Source: Doryteuthis pealeii (Eukaryota; Mollusca; Cephalopoda; Myopsida; Loliginidae). From it: 64,000 nt of DNA. The position numbers and the translations under genes are program-made. Numbering within the stretch: the first letter of the stretch is position 1; every line of letters begins with the position of its first letter. The DNA is taken from NCBI GenBank assembly GCA_023376005.1, contig CM042181.1, positions 16,896,840-16,960,839 of the forward strand, in the 5' to 3' direction. The notes beneath the pieces were generated by a model. The model made no database searches, had not been told where the DNA came from, and saw only the letters and a list, made by a program, of their open reading frames with translations. This document shows, in pieces, positions 21,773 to 31,287 of this stretch.

Positions 21773-21841
21773 CTTAGGCTTGAATCTTCTGTACTTTAAG
21801 TGTATCACAGAAGTATAACAGATTTTACATTTATTGATCTT

Positions 21842-22414
21842 AGTTTTTGTTTGTTTTACGGCATATCAACCTCAGTGGATCATTTAATGCCGATAAAGTC
21901 ATTCTTAATGGATACTCAATTTATTTTTTATAAACACATTTTTCTATTTAACCCATAGATGGGACCCTAACAGGTAATCCGGGTCAGAGTGGACCAGGGA
22001 GAAATGGTGATGAAGGGGTGCTCCACATTCCAAACCTCCAGAACTGGAACCTTACCATCAGATAGAGTTTAACGTAATTCCCAGGACATGTAGACCCTCA
22101 GTCACCGCCTTCTAGCGCCCATATGATAAGGAGGATTGGAGTTTGCCATAAAGGGCAATAGGGTTGGGAAAATCATATAGGTGCTAGGGATTGACGTGGC
22201 CAGCCAATTGATCGGAGGGGGCTTCTCCGACTGCCAATCTAGCCCAAGAAAAGCCTAAAGTGGAATATTGCAAGTCATGGACTGTTCAGCCACCTGGGTT
22301 CCATCCTTAAGCATCACGGGTCACCACCCACGGCCAACAGGTGGCCCCATTGGGGGAGTCTTACCCCTCTGCAGAGGTGCATTCTAACGCCCCACCGACA
22401 GGGCGGCATTAAAC
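21842..22414 (-). mobile_element. Family A retroposon, near full length
   Basis: TTTTTGTTTGTTTTACGGCA to CCCCACCGACAGGGCGG. Confidence 0.85.
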
Positions 22415-22554
22415 ACAGGAACCACAGAAACTATCATTCAACTCGGAAATCACCTCCGTTGAACTCTAGCTTCAACCATCGGATTCAGTTTAATCACATA
22501 CGCACTGAGGTTTGTCCATGATGGGACCGAAAGTACTTAGTTCAAGTATTGGAA

Positions 22555-22722
22555 CTTCACTAGTTACAGTTTTAACGCCATAACCAGGACACTATATATG
22601 GGGAAGTGATTAAGATCCTTTTGTCCGTTTGCCTTTCTTCAGAAAATACACTTCCAAAGAAATTTTGGTACCTTCAATCAATCTAACTTTCATATCCCGA
22701 ATGCTTAAAACAAAAAATTTAA
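22555..22722. repeat. Repeat L, duplicated at 26571-26737
   Basis: CAGGACACTATATATGGGGA, CTTCTTCAGAAAATACACTT and CAATCTAACTTTCATATC are shared between the two sites. Both copies lie next to family B sequence, so L may be the 5' part of a longer B element. Confidence 0.55.
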
Positions 22723-22942
22723 AGTTATGTTTAATAAGTTATGTTAATAAAGTTATGTTTAATAAAGTTATGTTTAATAAAGTTATGTTAATAAAGTTAT
22801 GTTTAATAAAGTTATGTTAATAAAGTTATGTTTAATATGTTTAATAAAGTTATGTTTAATAAAGTTATGTTTAATAAAAGTTATGTTAATAAAGTTATGT
22901 TTAATAAAGTTATGTTTAAAGTTGGTTTAATAAAGTTATGTT
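22722..22942 (+). repeat. Minisatellite, TTATGTTTAATAAAG units
   Basis: About 14 tandem units of 13-16 bp with minor variants. The frames at 22629-23037 are generated by this repeat. Confidence 0.9.
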
Positions 22943-22986
22943 GTTGGTTGGTTGGGTTTACGGCATGTCAACCCTTGGATTATTTT
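22943..22986 (-). mobile_element. Family B 3' end scrap
   Basis: GTTGGTTGGTTGGGTTTACG followed by GCATGTCAACCC. Tail and hairpin part only. Confidence 0.55.
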
Positions 22987-23100
22987 ATTTACTTTAACAC
23001 AGATCAGATTATCCAATCTGTACTCCGCATGCGCTGAGTTGGCAGTGACAAGTATCGAACCCGGAACGTTGCAATTCCTTGGCGAATACTCTATATTGTT
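22987..23100 (-). mobile_element. SINE D tRNA-head part
   Basis: ACACAGATCAGATTATCC, CATGCGCTGAGTTGGCAG, GACAAGTATCGAACCCGG and GCGAATACTC follow the D body and B-box arm. The A-box end is lost. Confidence 0.55.
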
Positions 23101-23267
23101 ACATAATGACACTATCTTTGTTAGTTGGTTGGTTGGTTCTTTTTGCGGTATGTAAACTATTTTCGTTTAAATGCCAAATTTTGTTTACCAAAAATAGTTT
23201 CCAAATTTTATACGTTATAGAAAATATTTTATATATCACTGATTTTAAACAGGTAAACATGTTATAA

Positions 23268-23522
23268 GTAAAGTAAAGTCATCGGGGCGGCCTAAAGTCG
23301 GTATCAGCCAGTCAGCGAGGGAGTCTATCCCCTTTTCAATAGCGCTAGACCAAGGAGATTGTTTTTAGCATCTGAGGTGGAGCGCCACACCTCCCATCAG
23401 CTCCTTACTTTACCGCACAGATCCCTGTGCTACTCATACGCTGAGTTGGCGAGGACCGGTATCGAACTAGGAACCTTGTGGTTTCTAGCCGAACGCTCTA
23501 CCGACTGAGCTATCCCGGTCCC
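23268..23522 (-). mobile_element. SINE D, full tRNA-derived head
   Basis: On the minus strand it begins GGGATAGCTCAGTCGGTAGA, followed by GTTCGGCTAG and CCTAGTTCGATACCGGTCC. These are pol III A and B boxes in tRNA spacing. The body runs CAACTCAGCG ... GGTCTAGCGCTATTG and ends near TTTACTTTACTT. The 255 bp length suits a tRNA-derived SINE. No obvious target duplication. Confidence 0.8.
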
Positions 23523-23738
23523 TATGAAACAGGTTATATTCAGTTGTAATATCGGTGTTTTAAGAAACAATGTAATTAATGTTGTTCAAATTCATTTTAA
23601 ACCAGTAAACAGTCAGATGCAGTGTCTATGCTCTGAGAGCCAATGTATTAATATTGATCACGAGTAAACGTTTTATACTAGGCTGCAATTTCAATGATTT
23701 AAGCGACAATTGCTTTATTCATTCCCATTGTGTATTCA
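23523..23738. other. Unclassified spacer
   Basis: No gene or repeat family recognised. Confidence 0.4.
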
Positions 23739-23888
23739 ATTTTCATCTATTTAACCCATAGGTGTGACACTAACATGTACTACCACTCTGGAAGTAATGA
23801 CAATGAAAGGGGTACGTACTTCGCAGTTTAAAGTCATACCCATGACACTAAGATCCCCAGCCACTGCTTTCTACCACATCCTAAAAAG
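23739..23888 (-). mobile_element. Family A/B body fragment
   Basis: TATTTAACCCATAGGTGTGA to CTGCTTTCTACCACATCC; older and more diverged than the next copy. Confidence 0.5.
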
Positions 23889-24645
23889 GGTTGGTTTGGT
23901 TGGTTTTACGGCATATCAACCGCGGTGGGTCATTTAATGCCGACAAAGTTGTGAAATAAATTAATTCTTAATGCATAATACAATTTTGTTTATAAACTCA
24001 TGTTTTTCTATTCAACCCATAGATGGGACCCTAACAGGTACTACCACTCCGGGTCAGAGTGGACCAGGGAGTAATGGTGATGAAGGGGTGCTCCACATTC
24101 TCCAAACCTCCAAAATTGGAACCTCACCATCAGATAGAGTTTAACGTCATTCCCAGGACATGATCCTCAGTCATCGCCTTCTAGCACCCATATGATAAAG
24201 GTTGGGGGGTCACTTAAGGGCAATAGGGTCGGAGGTCCGGTGTGCTTCGGCCACTGGATCGGTGTGTTGAATTGATAGCCCCCTGGGATCGACGCTATCC
24301 CCCAGGCAACACCTACCCCTTTCATTTAAAGGGGCAGGGCTGGGTTTATTGCCCAGCGCCTGAGGTGCCCCCTTGAGGGGGAATGCCGACGGGATCAACG
24401 CAATTTTTCCACCTGCCACCCATGAGTCTCGGCTTGTGGGTGGTCCCACATAAATAGGGCCTTTGTGCCTGACCTGGTACAAGTGGGGTACTAGGAAAAT
24501 ATCCACTTAAGGGCAATAGGGTTGGGGCAATCATATAGGTGCTAGGGCTTGATGTAACCAACCGATTGATCGAAGGGGGCTTCTCCAACTGCCCGTCTAT
24601 CCTAAGTAAGAGACCAAGTGAAGTGTTGCAGGTCATGGACTAATT
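23889..24645 (-). mobile_element. Family A copy interrupted by SINE E
   Basis: 23889-24229 is the 3' half of the element and 24504-24645 the continuation to GTGTTGCAGGTCATGGAC. The E element between them is bounded by a duplication of family A sequence. Confidence 0.8.
24230..24503 (+). mobile_element. SINE E with 19-bp target duplication
   Basis: 274 bp flanked by the direct repeat CACTTAAGGGCAATAGGGT at 24211-24229 and 24504-24522, which fixes both ends. Order: GTGTGCTTCGGCCACTGGAT head, CCCCTGGGATCGACGC, CATTTAAAGGGGCAGGGC, GTTTATTGCCCAGCGCCTGA, CCCATGAGTCTCGGC, GGTACAAGTGGGGTAC and a GGAAAATATC 3' end. It inserted into a pre-existing family A. The head may derive from a tRNA, but the boxes are weak. 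Confidence 0.85.
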
Positions 24646-24659
24646 CACCAGATTTCTTA

Positions 24660-24830
24660 AACACGTACAATTCAGAGTGGACTTGGGAGCAATGCTGATG
24701 AAGGGGCGGGGGGGGTAACATATTCCCCAGGACACTCAGAACTGGAACCTCACAATCAGATAGTTTAACGTCATACCCAGGACACGAAGATCTTCAGTCA
24801 CCTCTTTCTAGTACATATGAGCCAACCCAT
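24660..24830 (-). mobile_element. Family A body fragment
   Basis: TCAGAGTGGACTTGGGAGCA to CCTCTTTCTAGTACATATG, with a G-run insertion. Confidence 0.6.
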
Positions 24831-24877
24831 ATGAAAATCAAAAAGGCTAAATACTAAAAGACAAACCTAGCAAACTA

Positions 24878-24990
24878 ATTTTCAGGAGGCCATCCACCCC
24901 ACCCCCAGGCAGTACCAGTCACTCGTCTAAAAAGGAGTTGGGCTAATTGCCCTGTGCCCGAGGCGCCTCAAAGGAGGAACCAATTTTACA
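24878..24990 (+). mobile_element. SINE E central fragment
   Basis: CCCCAGGCAGTACCAGTCAC, AAAAGGAGTTGGGCTAATTG, CCTGTGCCCGAGGCGCC. Confidence 0.55.
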
Positions 24991-25136
24991 AGATGTCTGA
25001 CCTTTGAGTAACACATTCATAAATAAATCAATGTTCATGGGCAGAATTATTATTTAACAAAGCCAATGTACACTAGCAAACCTACCTACCTACAACAGGA
25101 CTTCAAGAATCTGGACGGAACAATCATAGGTCCTAT

Positions 25137-25298
25137 GTTTGATTGGTTTTACGGCATATAAACCTCAGTGGGTCATTTAATGTTGATAAACACTTGAAAC
25201 CAATACATTCTTAATGGATACTCAGTTTTATTCATAAATGCAGGTTTTAACCCTTAGATAGGACCCTAACGGGTACTACCACTCCGGATTAGAGTGGA
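25137..25298 (-). mobile_element. Family A fragment, cut by the next copy
   Basis: GGTTTTACGGCATATAAACC to CGGATTAGAGTGGA, where the tail of the copy at 25299 begins. The breakpoint sits within the AGAGTGGAC motif. Confidence 0.65.
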
Positions 25299-25862
25299 TT
25301 TGGTTTGTTTTGTTTTACGGCATATCAACCTCAGTGGGTCATTTAATGTCGATTAACTCTTGAAACCAATACATTCTTAATGGATAATACAATTTTGTTT
25401 ATAAATTCTTGTTTTCTATTTAATCCATAGATGGGCCCTAGCAGGTACTACCACTCCGGGTCAGAGTGGACCAGGGAGCAATGGTGATAAAGGGATGCTC
25501 CACATTCCCCAAACCTCCAAAAATGGAACCTCACCATCAAATAGAGTTTAACGTCATTCCCAGGACATGTAGACCCTCAGCCACCGCCTTCTAGCACCCA
25601 TATGATAAAAAAGGGATTGGGGCTTGCCTAAAGGGAAATAGGGTTGAGGCAATCATATAGGTGCTAGGGCTTGACGTGACCAGTTGATTGATCGGAGGGG
25701 GGTCTCTCTCCGACCGACCGTCTAGCCCAAGAAAGGCCTAAAGTAAAATACTGCAAGTCATGGACTGCTCAGCCACGGCCAACAGGTGGCCCCATTGGGG
25801 GAGTCTTACCCCTCTGCTGCGGTGCGGTCGGGCATTATGACGCCCCAGCCAACAGGGTAGAC
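25299..25862 (-). mobile_element. Family A retroposon, full length
   Basis: TTTGGTTTGTTTTGTTTTAC to CCCCAGCCAACAGGGTAG. The flanking text to the right is duplicated at 30287-30450. Confidence 0.85.
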
Positions 25863-26020
25863 AACACGTAGTTCACACAGAAATAAAAATAATAAATTAG
25901 GAGGAGAAAGTCTATAAATCATATGCCAAATGAAATCATTTTGATGCTTCTAAAATACGTTCATGGAGCCCAGTGGAGTGTTGCATGTCATGGATTGCTC
26001 AACCACCCGGGTTCCGGTAG
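25863..26020. repeat. Repeat M, duplicated at 30287-30450
   Basis: GACAACACGTAGTTCACACA, ATCATATGCCAAATGAAATC, GATGCTTCTAAAATACGTT and a family A-like GTGTTGCATGTCATGGATTG occur at both places directly after a family A copy. So A plus flank was copied as a unit. Confidence 0.65.
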
Positions 26021-26079
26021 AGACACGGCTGAAACCAGATTCCACAAGATTAAGAGAAAACAACTATAACTAATCTAAA

Positions 26080-26430
26080 CTAATCACGGAGTGTTCAGCT
26101 GTCAGGATTCCGTCCTTAAGCATCATGATTCACCACCCACGGCCAACTGGTCCCTATTTAAGGAGTACTCATTATCCACAGCTCCAAAATTGAGACTTCA
26201 ATTAGATGTAGTTCGACGTCATATGTGCTAGGGTTAGACATGGCCAGCCTACCTACAACTGTCCGTCTAGCCTAAGTAAGGGCCTGAGTGTTGCAGGTCA
26301 TGGACTGGTCAGCCACCGGAATTCCATCCATAACCATCACGGGTCGCCAACTGCCAACAGGTGATCCCATTGGGGGAGTCTTACCCCTCTGCAGAGGTGA
26401 AGTCTGTATTCTGAAGCCCCAGCCAACAGT
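26080..26430 (-). mobile_element. Family A 5'-side fragments
   Basis: 26090-26200 and 26215-26430 both cover the CATCACGG.TCGCC and CCAACAGGTG regions; the second ends CCCCAGCCAACAG. Two overlapping partial copies. Confidence 0.55.
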
Positions 26431-26431
26431 A

Positions 26432-26570
26432 CTGAACGATTGGTTGAGTTTTACGGCATGTCAACCCTTGTTGGGTCATTTTATGCCGAAGACGTTTTTG
26501 TTTTATTCATTCTTAGTGGGAGTAATCGTGATGAAGGGGTACTCGACAGTTCCCTTAGTTTCACTATATG
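26432..26570 (-). mobile_element. Family B 3' end
   Basis: GATTGGTTGAGTTTTACGGC, ATGTCAACCCTTGTTGGGTC, ATTTTATGCCGAAGACG. Hairpin and tail intact. Confidence 0.65.
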
Positions 26571-26737
26571 TAACTTCACCATAACCAGGACACTATATAT
26601 GGGGAAGTGATTAAGATCCAGTTGTCTGTTTGCCTTTCTTCAGAAAATACACTTCCAAAGAAATTTTGGTACTTTCAATCAATCTAACTTTCATATCTCG
26701 ACAGTTTAAAATAAAAAATTAAAATAGTTTTAAAATG
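26571..26737. repeat. Repeat L copy
   Basis: Matches 22555-22722 apart from a few substitutions. Confidence 0.55.
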
Positions 26738-27195
26738 TTTGTTTTATACTTTATTCATTCTTATTGCGTATTCAAATTTTAAACATTTAAAAAAATATTT
26801 AACCCAGAGATGAGACCCTAACAGGTACTATCTCTCGGGGTCTGAGTGGACCTGGGAGTAATGACGATAAAGAGGTAATCCACACTTACCAGAGCTCCAA
26901 ACTAAACTTCACTATGAAATTCAACGTCATACCCAGAACACCAAGATGTTAAGCCACCAATTTCTAGTACATTAGAGTTGTTTTTTTTGTACGGCATATC
27001 AACCCATGTTGGGTCATTTTATGCTGAAGACGTTTGTTTTATTCATTAGGTACATAATTTTTTCTAAACTCAATTTTTTTTTTTAAACACATTTCTTGGA
27101 ACTCCTGTTTTTCTATTTAACCATAGATGGAACCCTAACAGGTACTACCACTCCGGGTCAGAGTGGACCCGTGATGAAACGGTGTTTCACATTCC
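26738..27195 (-). mobile_element. Family A/B fragments in series
   Basis: 26770-26970 is an old A body (GAGACCCTAACAGGTACTAT ...). 26975-27050 is a B head with hairpin. 27100-27195 is another A body beginning CTATTTAACCATAGATGG. Confidence 0.55.
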
Positions 27196-27248
27196 AAAAA
27201 CAGTTTTTTAGGGGGTGTGTGCAAAAGAAAGATGGCACTAGAAGCTAA

Positions 27249-27600
27249 TTCTAGTTTGATTTGTTTTACGGCATATCAACCTCAGTGGGTCATTTAATGC
27301 CGATAAAGTTTTGAAATAAATTCATTCTTAATGGATACACATTTTTTATAAATAAATACATTTTTCTATTTAACCCATAGATGGGACCGTAACAGCTACC
27401 ACCACTCCGGGTCAGAGTGGACCAGGGAGCAATGGTGATAAAGGGGGACACATTCCCCAGACTTGCAGAACTGGAACTCTGGAATTGGAAGTTCACCATC
27501 AGATAGTTTAACGTCATACCCAAAACATTAAATTTGCCATAAGGTTGGAAAATCATATAGGTGCTTGGGCTTGACGTGACCAGCTGGTAACTGAATGGTT
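27249..27600 (-). mobile_element. Family A, 5' truncated
   Basis: TTTGATTTGTTTTACGGCAT to CTTGACGTGACCAGCTGG. Contains an extra CTGGAACTCTGGAATTGG duplication. Confidence 0.7.
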
Positions 27601-27674
27601 TTAAGAGGTCTTTGTACAATTTGTTTTTAATCAGCAAAATAAAATAGATGAAGGCAAAACTAGTCAAATTATTT

Positions 27675-28260
27675 GTTTTTGTTTTGTGGCATATCAACCA
27701 CAGTGGGTCATTTAATGCCGATAAAGTTTTGAAATAAATCAATTCTTAATGGATAATACAATTTTTTTAAATAAATACATTTTTCTATTTAACCCATAGA
27801 TAGGACCCTAACAGGTACTACCACTCCAGGTCAGAGTGGACCACGGAGCAATGGTGATGAAGGGGTGCTCCACATTCCCCAAACCTCCAAAACTGGAACC
27901 TCACCATCAGATAGAGTTTAACGTCATTCCCAGGACATGTAGACCCGCAGCCACCGCCTTCTAGCACCCATATTATAAAAAGGTGTTGGGGCTTGCCATA
28001 AGGGCAATAGGGCTGGGAAAATCATAGGTGCTAGGGCTTGACGTGACCAGCCGATTGATCGGAGGAGGCCTCTCCGACCGCATGTCTAGCCCAAGATAGG
28101 GCCAAAGTGGAGTATTGCAAGTCATGGACTGCTCATCCACCTGGGCTCTATCCTTAAGCATCACGGGTCGCCACCCACGGCCAACAGGCGGCCCCACTGG
28201 GGAGTCTTACCTCTCTGCAGAGGTGCAGTCGGTGCATTCTAACGCCCCACCGACAGGCTG
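27675..28260 (-). mobile_element. Family A reference copy with 12-bp target duplication
   Basis: 586 bp bounded by GTCAAATTATTT at 27663-27674 and 28261-28272. This fixes both ends of the family: a GTTTTTGTTTTG tail (CAAAA-rich on the minus strand) on the left and CCCCACCGACAGG on the right. On the element strand the 3' end carries the hairpin CGGCAT ... ATGCC(A) just before the tail. There is no long conserved coding region. Frames at 27973-28197 and 28115-28300 are internal and shared with other copies. Confidence 0.85.
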
Positions 28261-28272
28261 GTCAAATTATTT

Positions 28273-28427
28273 AACAGCAAAGATCCAAGGGGTTGACTAA
28301 AAGGCCCTTAATTCTAGAATTTGGTTTGGACGAAAGCTCGATTATTTCTTGGAAATCTAAAAAAAAAAAAAAAAAAAAAAATTTTTTTTAAATAAAAAAA
28401 AAAAAAACAACCAGTTGTCTGTCAACA
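28273..28427. other. Spacer with A/T homopolymers
   Basis: Short unique text followed by a 22-bp A run and AT filler; no gene. Confidence 0.5.
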
Positions 28428-28725
28428 TGTGAGGCCGAATTTGTTAGTCTCGCCGTAACGGGGAAAGAAGCCCTTTATTTACGGACATTACTGAAAAGTG
28501 TCATGGAACCAGGGGTCGTTAATAACCCTGTAACTATTTGTGATAATCAGTCGAGCATACTACTGGCAAAAAAAAAAACCCCTCATACACCAGAGATCAA
28601 AACATTGATATAAAATATCAATTTATAAGGGATGAAATTAAAAAGGGGTCTATACTCTTAAAGTATATAGAATCAGTAAAGAACATTTCAGATCTGTTCA
28701 GAAAACCATTGAACAGAATAAAACA
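28428..28725 (+). pseudogene. Copia pol RNase H domain, frameshifted
   Basis: Frame 1 reads CEAEFVSLAVTGKEALYL and then PVTICDNQSSILLAK. After an A-run the frame shifts and continues YQFIRDEIKKGSILL and KNISDLFRKPLNR. The EAE, CDNQS and Y-FIRD motifs in this order identify the Ty1/copia RNase H, which removes the RNA strand during reverse transcription. The shift lies at or just after the homopolymer at 28568-28578, so it may be mutation or sequencing error. The rest of pol is absent. Confidence 0.8.
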
Positions 28726-29264
28726 ATACTTTTTAAAAAGATATCAGGGGGGGCCAAAATTAAACTTGTGATTTCGCCCTGTCGGTTTGGGCTGCAGAAT
28801 AGGCCGACTGAATTCATGCAGAGGTGTAAGATCCCCCCCCCCCCCCCAGAAAATGAATGTCCTGGACAATGACATTAAACCTGTTCAATAAATTACTAAC
28901 CCACTAACTTGTATTACATTGTATTGTATTTTTTGAATTAACACAACCAAAAATTTAAAAATTTAAAAAGGGGACAATACTAACTTTTGACAGTAACATT
29001 TTGCAGTAACAAGACTAGGAATTACGAGTAGGAAATATTTTTTTTTTTTTTTTTACAAAATAGGGTTAGTAAAATCTAAGATTAGTAATAGTATTTTTGC
29101 TCTATTACTATAAATTTAAAATTGTAAACATTTCTCAATGAAATGATTGTAAATTGTAAACATTTCTCAATGAAATGATTGTAAACATTTCTCAATGAAA
29201 GGATTTAATATTCTTGAATAAAATAGCCCACCTTATATGAAAAAAAAAAAAGGAGGTGTGTTGG
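28726..29264 (+). mobile_element. Copia 3' UTR and polypurine tract
   Basis: Parallel to 61-753 but shorter: G-run, C-run, three units of the TTGTAAACATTTCTC minisatellite, then an A-run with GGAGGTG before TGTTGG. Confidence 0.65.
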
Positions 29265-29283
29265 AATTTTGTGGGATATATAT
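29265..29283 (+). mobile_element. Copia 3' LTR start, truncated
   Basis: TGTTGGAATTTTGTGGGAT, identical to the LTR start family, then broken off by SINE C sequence. Confidence 0.6.
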
Positions 29284-29466
29284 ATTTACCAACCCCTCCG
29301 CACGAGTAGGATACGACACAAGGTCAATTTCTTAAGCGGAGTTCAACAGGTTTGAATTCAGAGTTTTCCTTCTAGACTGGTTACCTAGCTATGGTTAACG
29401 AACCCAGTCTGCCCTGCTATTTACCCATAGCTGGAGGGGAGTAGGATTCATACCTTTCCCAAGGCT
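29284..29466 (-). mobile_element. SINE C body
   Basis: ATTTACCAACCCCTCCGCAC to CATAGCTGGAGGGGAGTAGG and CATACCTTTCCCAAGG. No tRNA head. Confidence 0.7.
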
Positions 29467-29579
29467 GTCGGACTGCTCATCTACCAGGATTCCATCCTCA
29501 AAATATAGATGGTAATATGGAAGGGTTCAACCATCCAAATTTAGCAGTGAATTTAATCAAAATAAATTAATTAAATTAG

Positions 29580-29760
29580 ATTACCCCGACCAAAGTGTTA
29601 GCTCTGAATTCTGTGGTCGATGGTTCGCTCTCAAGTGGCAGAGATCGTGGTATACACTGCTGATGGGACCTAATTAAGTCGAAACAGCTGTACAGTGTTC
29701 TGTATGTCACACATGGTGTTTGCCGAATCTGGGCGTGGTAATTTAATGAATTCCTTGCAT
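29580..29760 (+). mobile_element. SINE-like unit with tRNA-like box and hammerhead motif
   Basis: GTGTTAGCTCTGAATTC and GGTCGATGGTTCGCTCTC have the look and spacing of pol III boxes. They are followed by the ribozyme-like motif at 29654-29698 and a tail region GGGCGTGGTAATTTAATG. It overlaps the start of the inverted duplication at 29719. Confidence 0.4.
29654..29698 (+). ncRNA. Hammerhead ribozyme-like motif
   Basis: Stem I ACACTG (29654-29659) pairs with CAGTGT (29693-29698). The core CTGATGG (29660-29666) differs from CUGAUGA only at its last base. Stem II is GAC (29667-29669) with GTC (29678-29680), including the usual G-C closing pair. GAAA lies at 29681-29684. Stem III is a very short ACA/TGT (29684-29686 with 29689-29691), and the cleavage triplet is GTA ending at 29692. 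All elements are in the right order. The A9-to-G change may reduce activity. Confidence 0.6.
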
Positions 29761-29763
29761 AAA

Positions 29764-30286
29764 GGTTGGTTTGGTTTGTTTAACGGCATTTCAACCTTAG
29801 TGGGTCATTTAATGCCGATAAAGTTTTGAAATAAATTAATTCCTAAGGGATACACATTTTTCTATTTTACCCATAGAGGGTACTTCCACTACGGGCTAGA
29901 GTGGACCAGGAAACAATGGTGACGAAGGGGGTGATCCACATTCCCCAAACATCCAGAAGTAGAACCTCACCATCAGATAGAGTTTAACGTCATTCCCAGG
30001 ACATGTAGACACTCAGCCACCGCCATCTAGCACCCATATGATAAAAGGGTTGGGAAAAATCCTATAGTGCTAGGGCTTGACCAGCCGATTGATCGGAGGG
30101 TGCCTCCCAACCGCCCGTCTAGCCCAAGATAGGGCCGAAGTGGAGTATTGCAAGTCATGGATTGCTCATCCACCTGGGTTCTATCCTTAAGCATCACGGG
30201 TCGCCACCCAGGGCCAACAGGTAGTCCCATTGGAGGAGTCTTACCTCTCTGCAGAGGTGCATTCTAACGCCCCACCGACAGGGCGG
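29764..30286 (-). mobile_element. Family A retroposon (left arm of inverted duplication)
   Basis: TTGGTTTGGTTTGTTTAACG to CCCCACCGACAGGGCGG. Repeated in reverse on the right arm at about 32115-32675. Confidence 0.8.
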
Positions 30287-30450
30287 ACAACACGTAGTTC
30301 ATACAGAAATAAAAATAATAAACTAGAGAAAGGCTATATAAATCATATGCCTGATGAAATCATTTTGATGCTTCTAAAATACGTTAATGGAGCAAAGTGG
30401 AGTGTTGCATGTCATGGATTGCTCAACCATCTGGGTTCCGGTAAAGTTTT
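30287..30450. repeat. Repeat M copy
   Basis: Same as 25863-26020 (GACAACACGTAGTTCATACA ... GGTTCCGGTAAAG). Confidence 0.6.
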
Positions 30451-30870
30451 GAAATAAATTAATTGCTAATGGACACTAAGTCTTTTATAAACTTTTTTCT
30501 ATTTAACCCATAGATGAGATAAGACCCTAACAGGTACTACCACTCAGGGTCACAGTGGACCAGGGAGCAATGGTGATAAAGGGAGAAGGCAGAACATGTA
30601 GACCCTCAGCCACCACCTTCAAGCACCCATATGATAAAAAGGTTTGGGGGTTTGCCATAAGGGCAATAGGAGGGGGTCCTCTCCGACCGACCGCCTAGCT
30701 AAAGAAAGGGCCTAAGTGGGGTATTGCAAGCCATGAACTGCTCAGTCACCTGGGCTCTATCCTTAAGCATCACAGGTTCGCCACCCACGGCCAACAGCTG
30801 GCCCCATTGGGGGGAGTCTTATCCCTCTGCGGAGGTGCACTCGGTGCATTTAACGCCCCAGCCGACAAGG
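30440..30870 (-). mobile_element. Family A, tail missing
   Basis: AAAGTTTTGAAATAAATTAA to CCCCAGCCGACAAGG, with a deletion near 30580. Confidence 0.7.
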
Positions 30871-30999
30871 TACATTGTGTAATTTAAACTTTTTGCAGAC
30901 AGTGTGATATGTTTATCGTTTCTGCTGCAGCTCAATGTAAGGCATTTTCCTATTAAATGCTTATTGACCAATTCAATGTATAGAAACATCGTTAAGTGT
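30871..30999. other. Unclassified spacer
   Basis: ATTTAAACTTTTTGCAGACA to GTTAAGTGTAGG. No gene; repeated inverted at 31395-31530. Confidence 0.4.
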
Positions 31000-31287
31000 A
31001 GGTTATTTGGGTTTTACGGCATGTCAACCCTTGTTGGGTCTTTTTATGCCGAAAGCGTTTATTTTATTAATTCTTCATGAATACTCAATTTTTTTCCAAA
31101 CTCGATTTAGACACTTACTAGGCTGTCCTGAAGAATGAATGTGAGACCGAGTGTGAGGTTCAAGTTCTGGGAATATGTAGCCCCCTTATAACCATTGCCC
31201 TCGTCCACTCTGACCCAGAGTGGGTAGTACCTATTAGGGGTCCATTATGAATTAACGGAACAAATGAAGTTCTTAAAAATGTGTTTA
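31000..31287 (-). mobile_element. Family B head and loop of the inverted duplication
   Basis: 31005-31070 has the B hairpin (GGGTTTTACGGCATGTCAAC ...). 31109-31287 is the non-duplicated loop and holds B body sequence in the opposite orientation (CCACTCTGACCCAGAGTGG). Confidence 0.55.
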
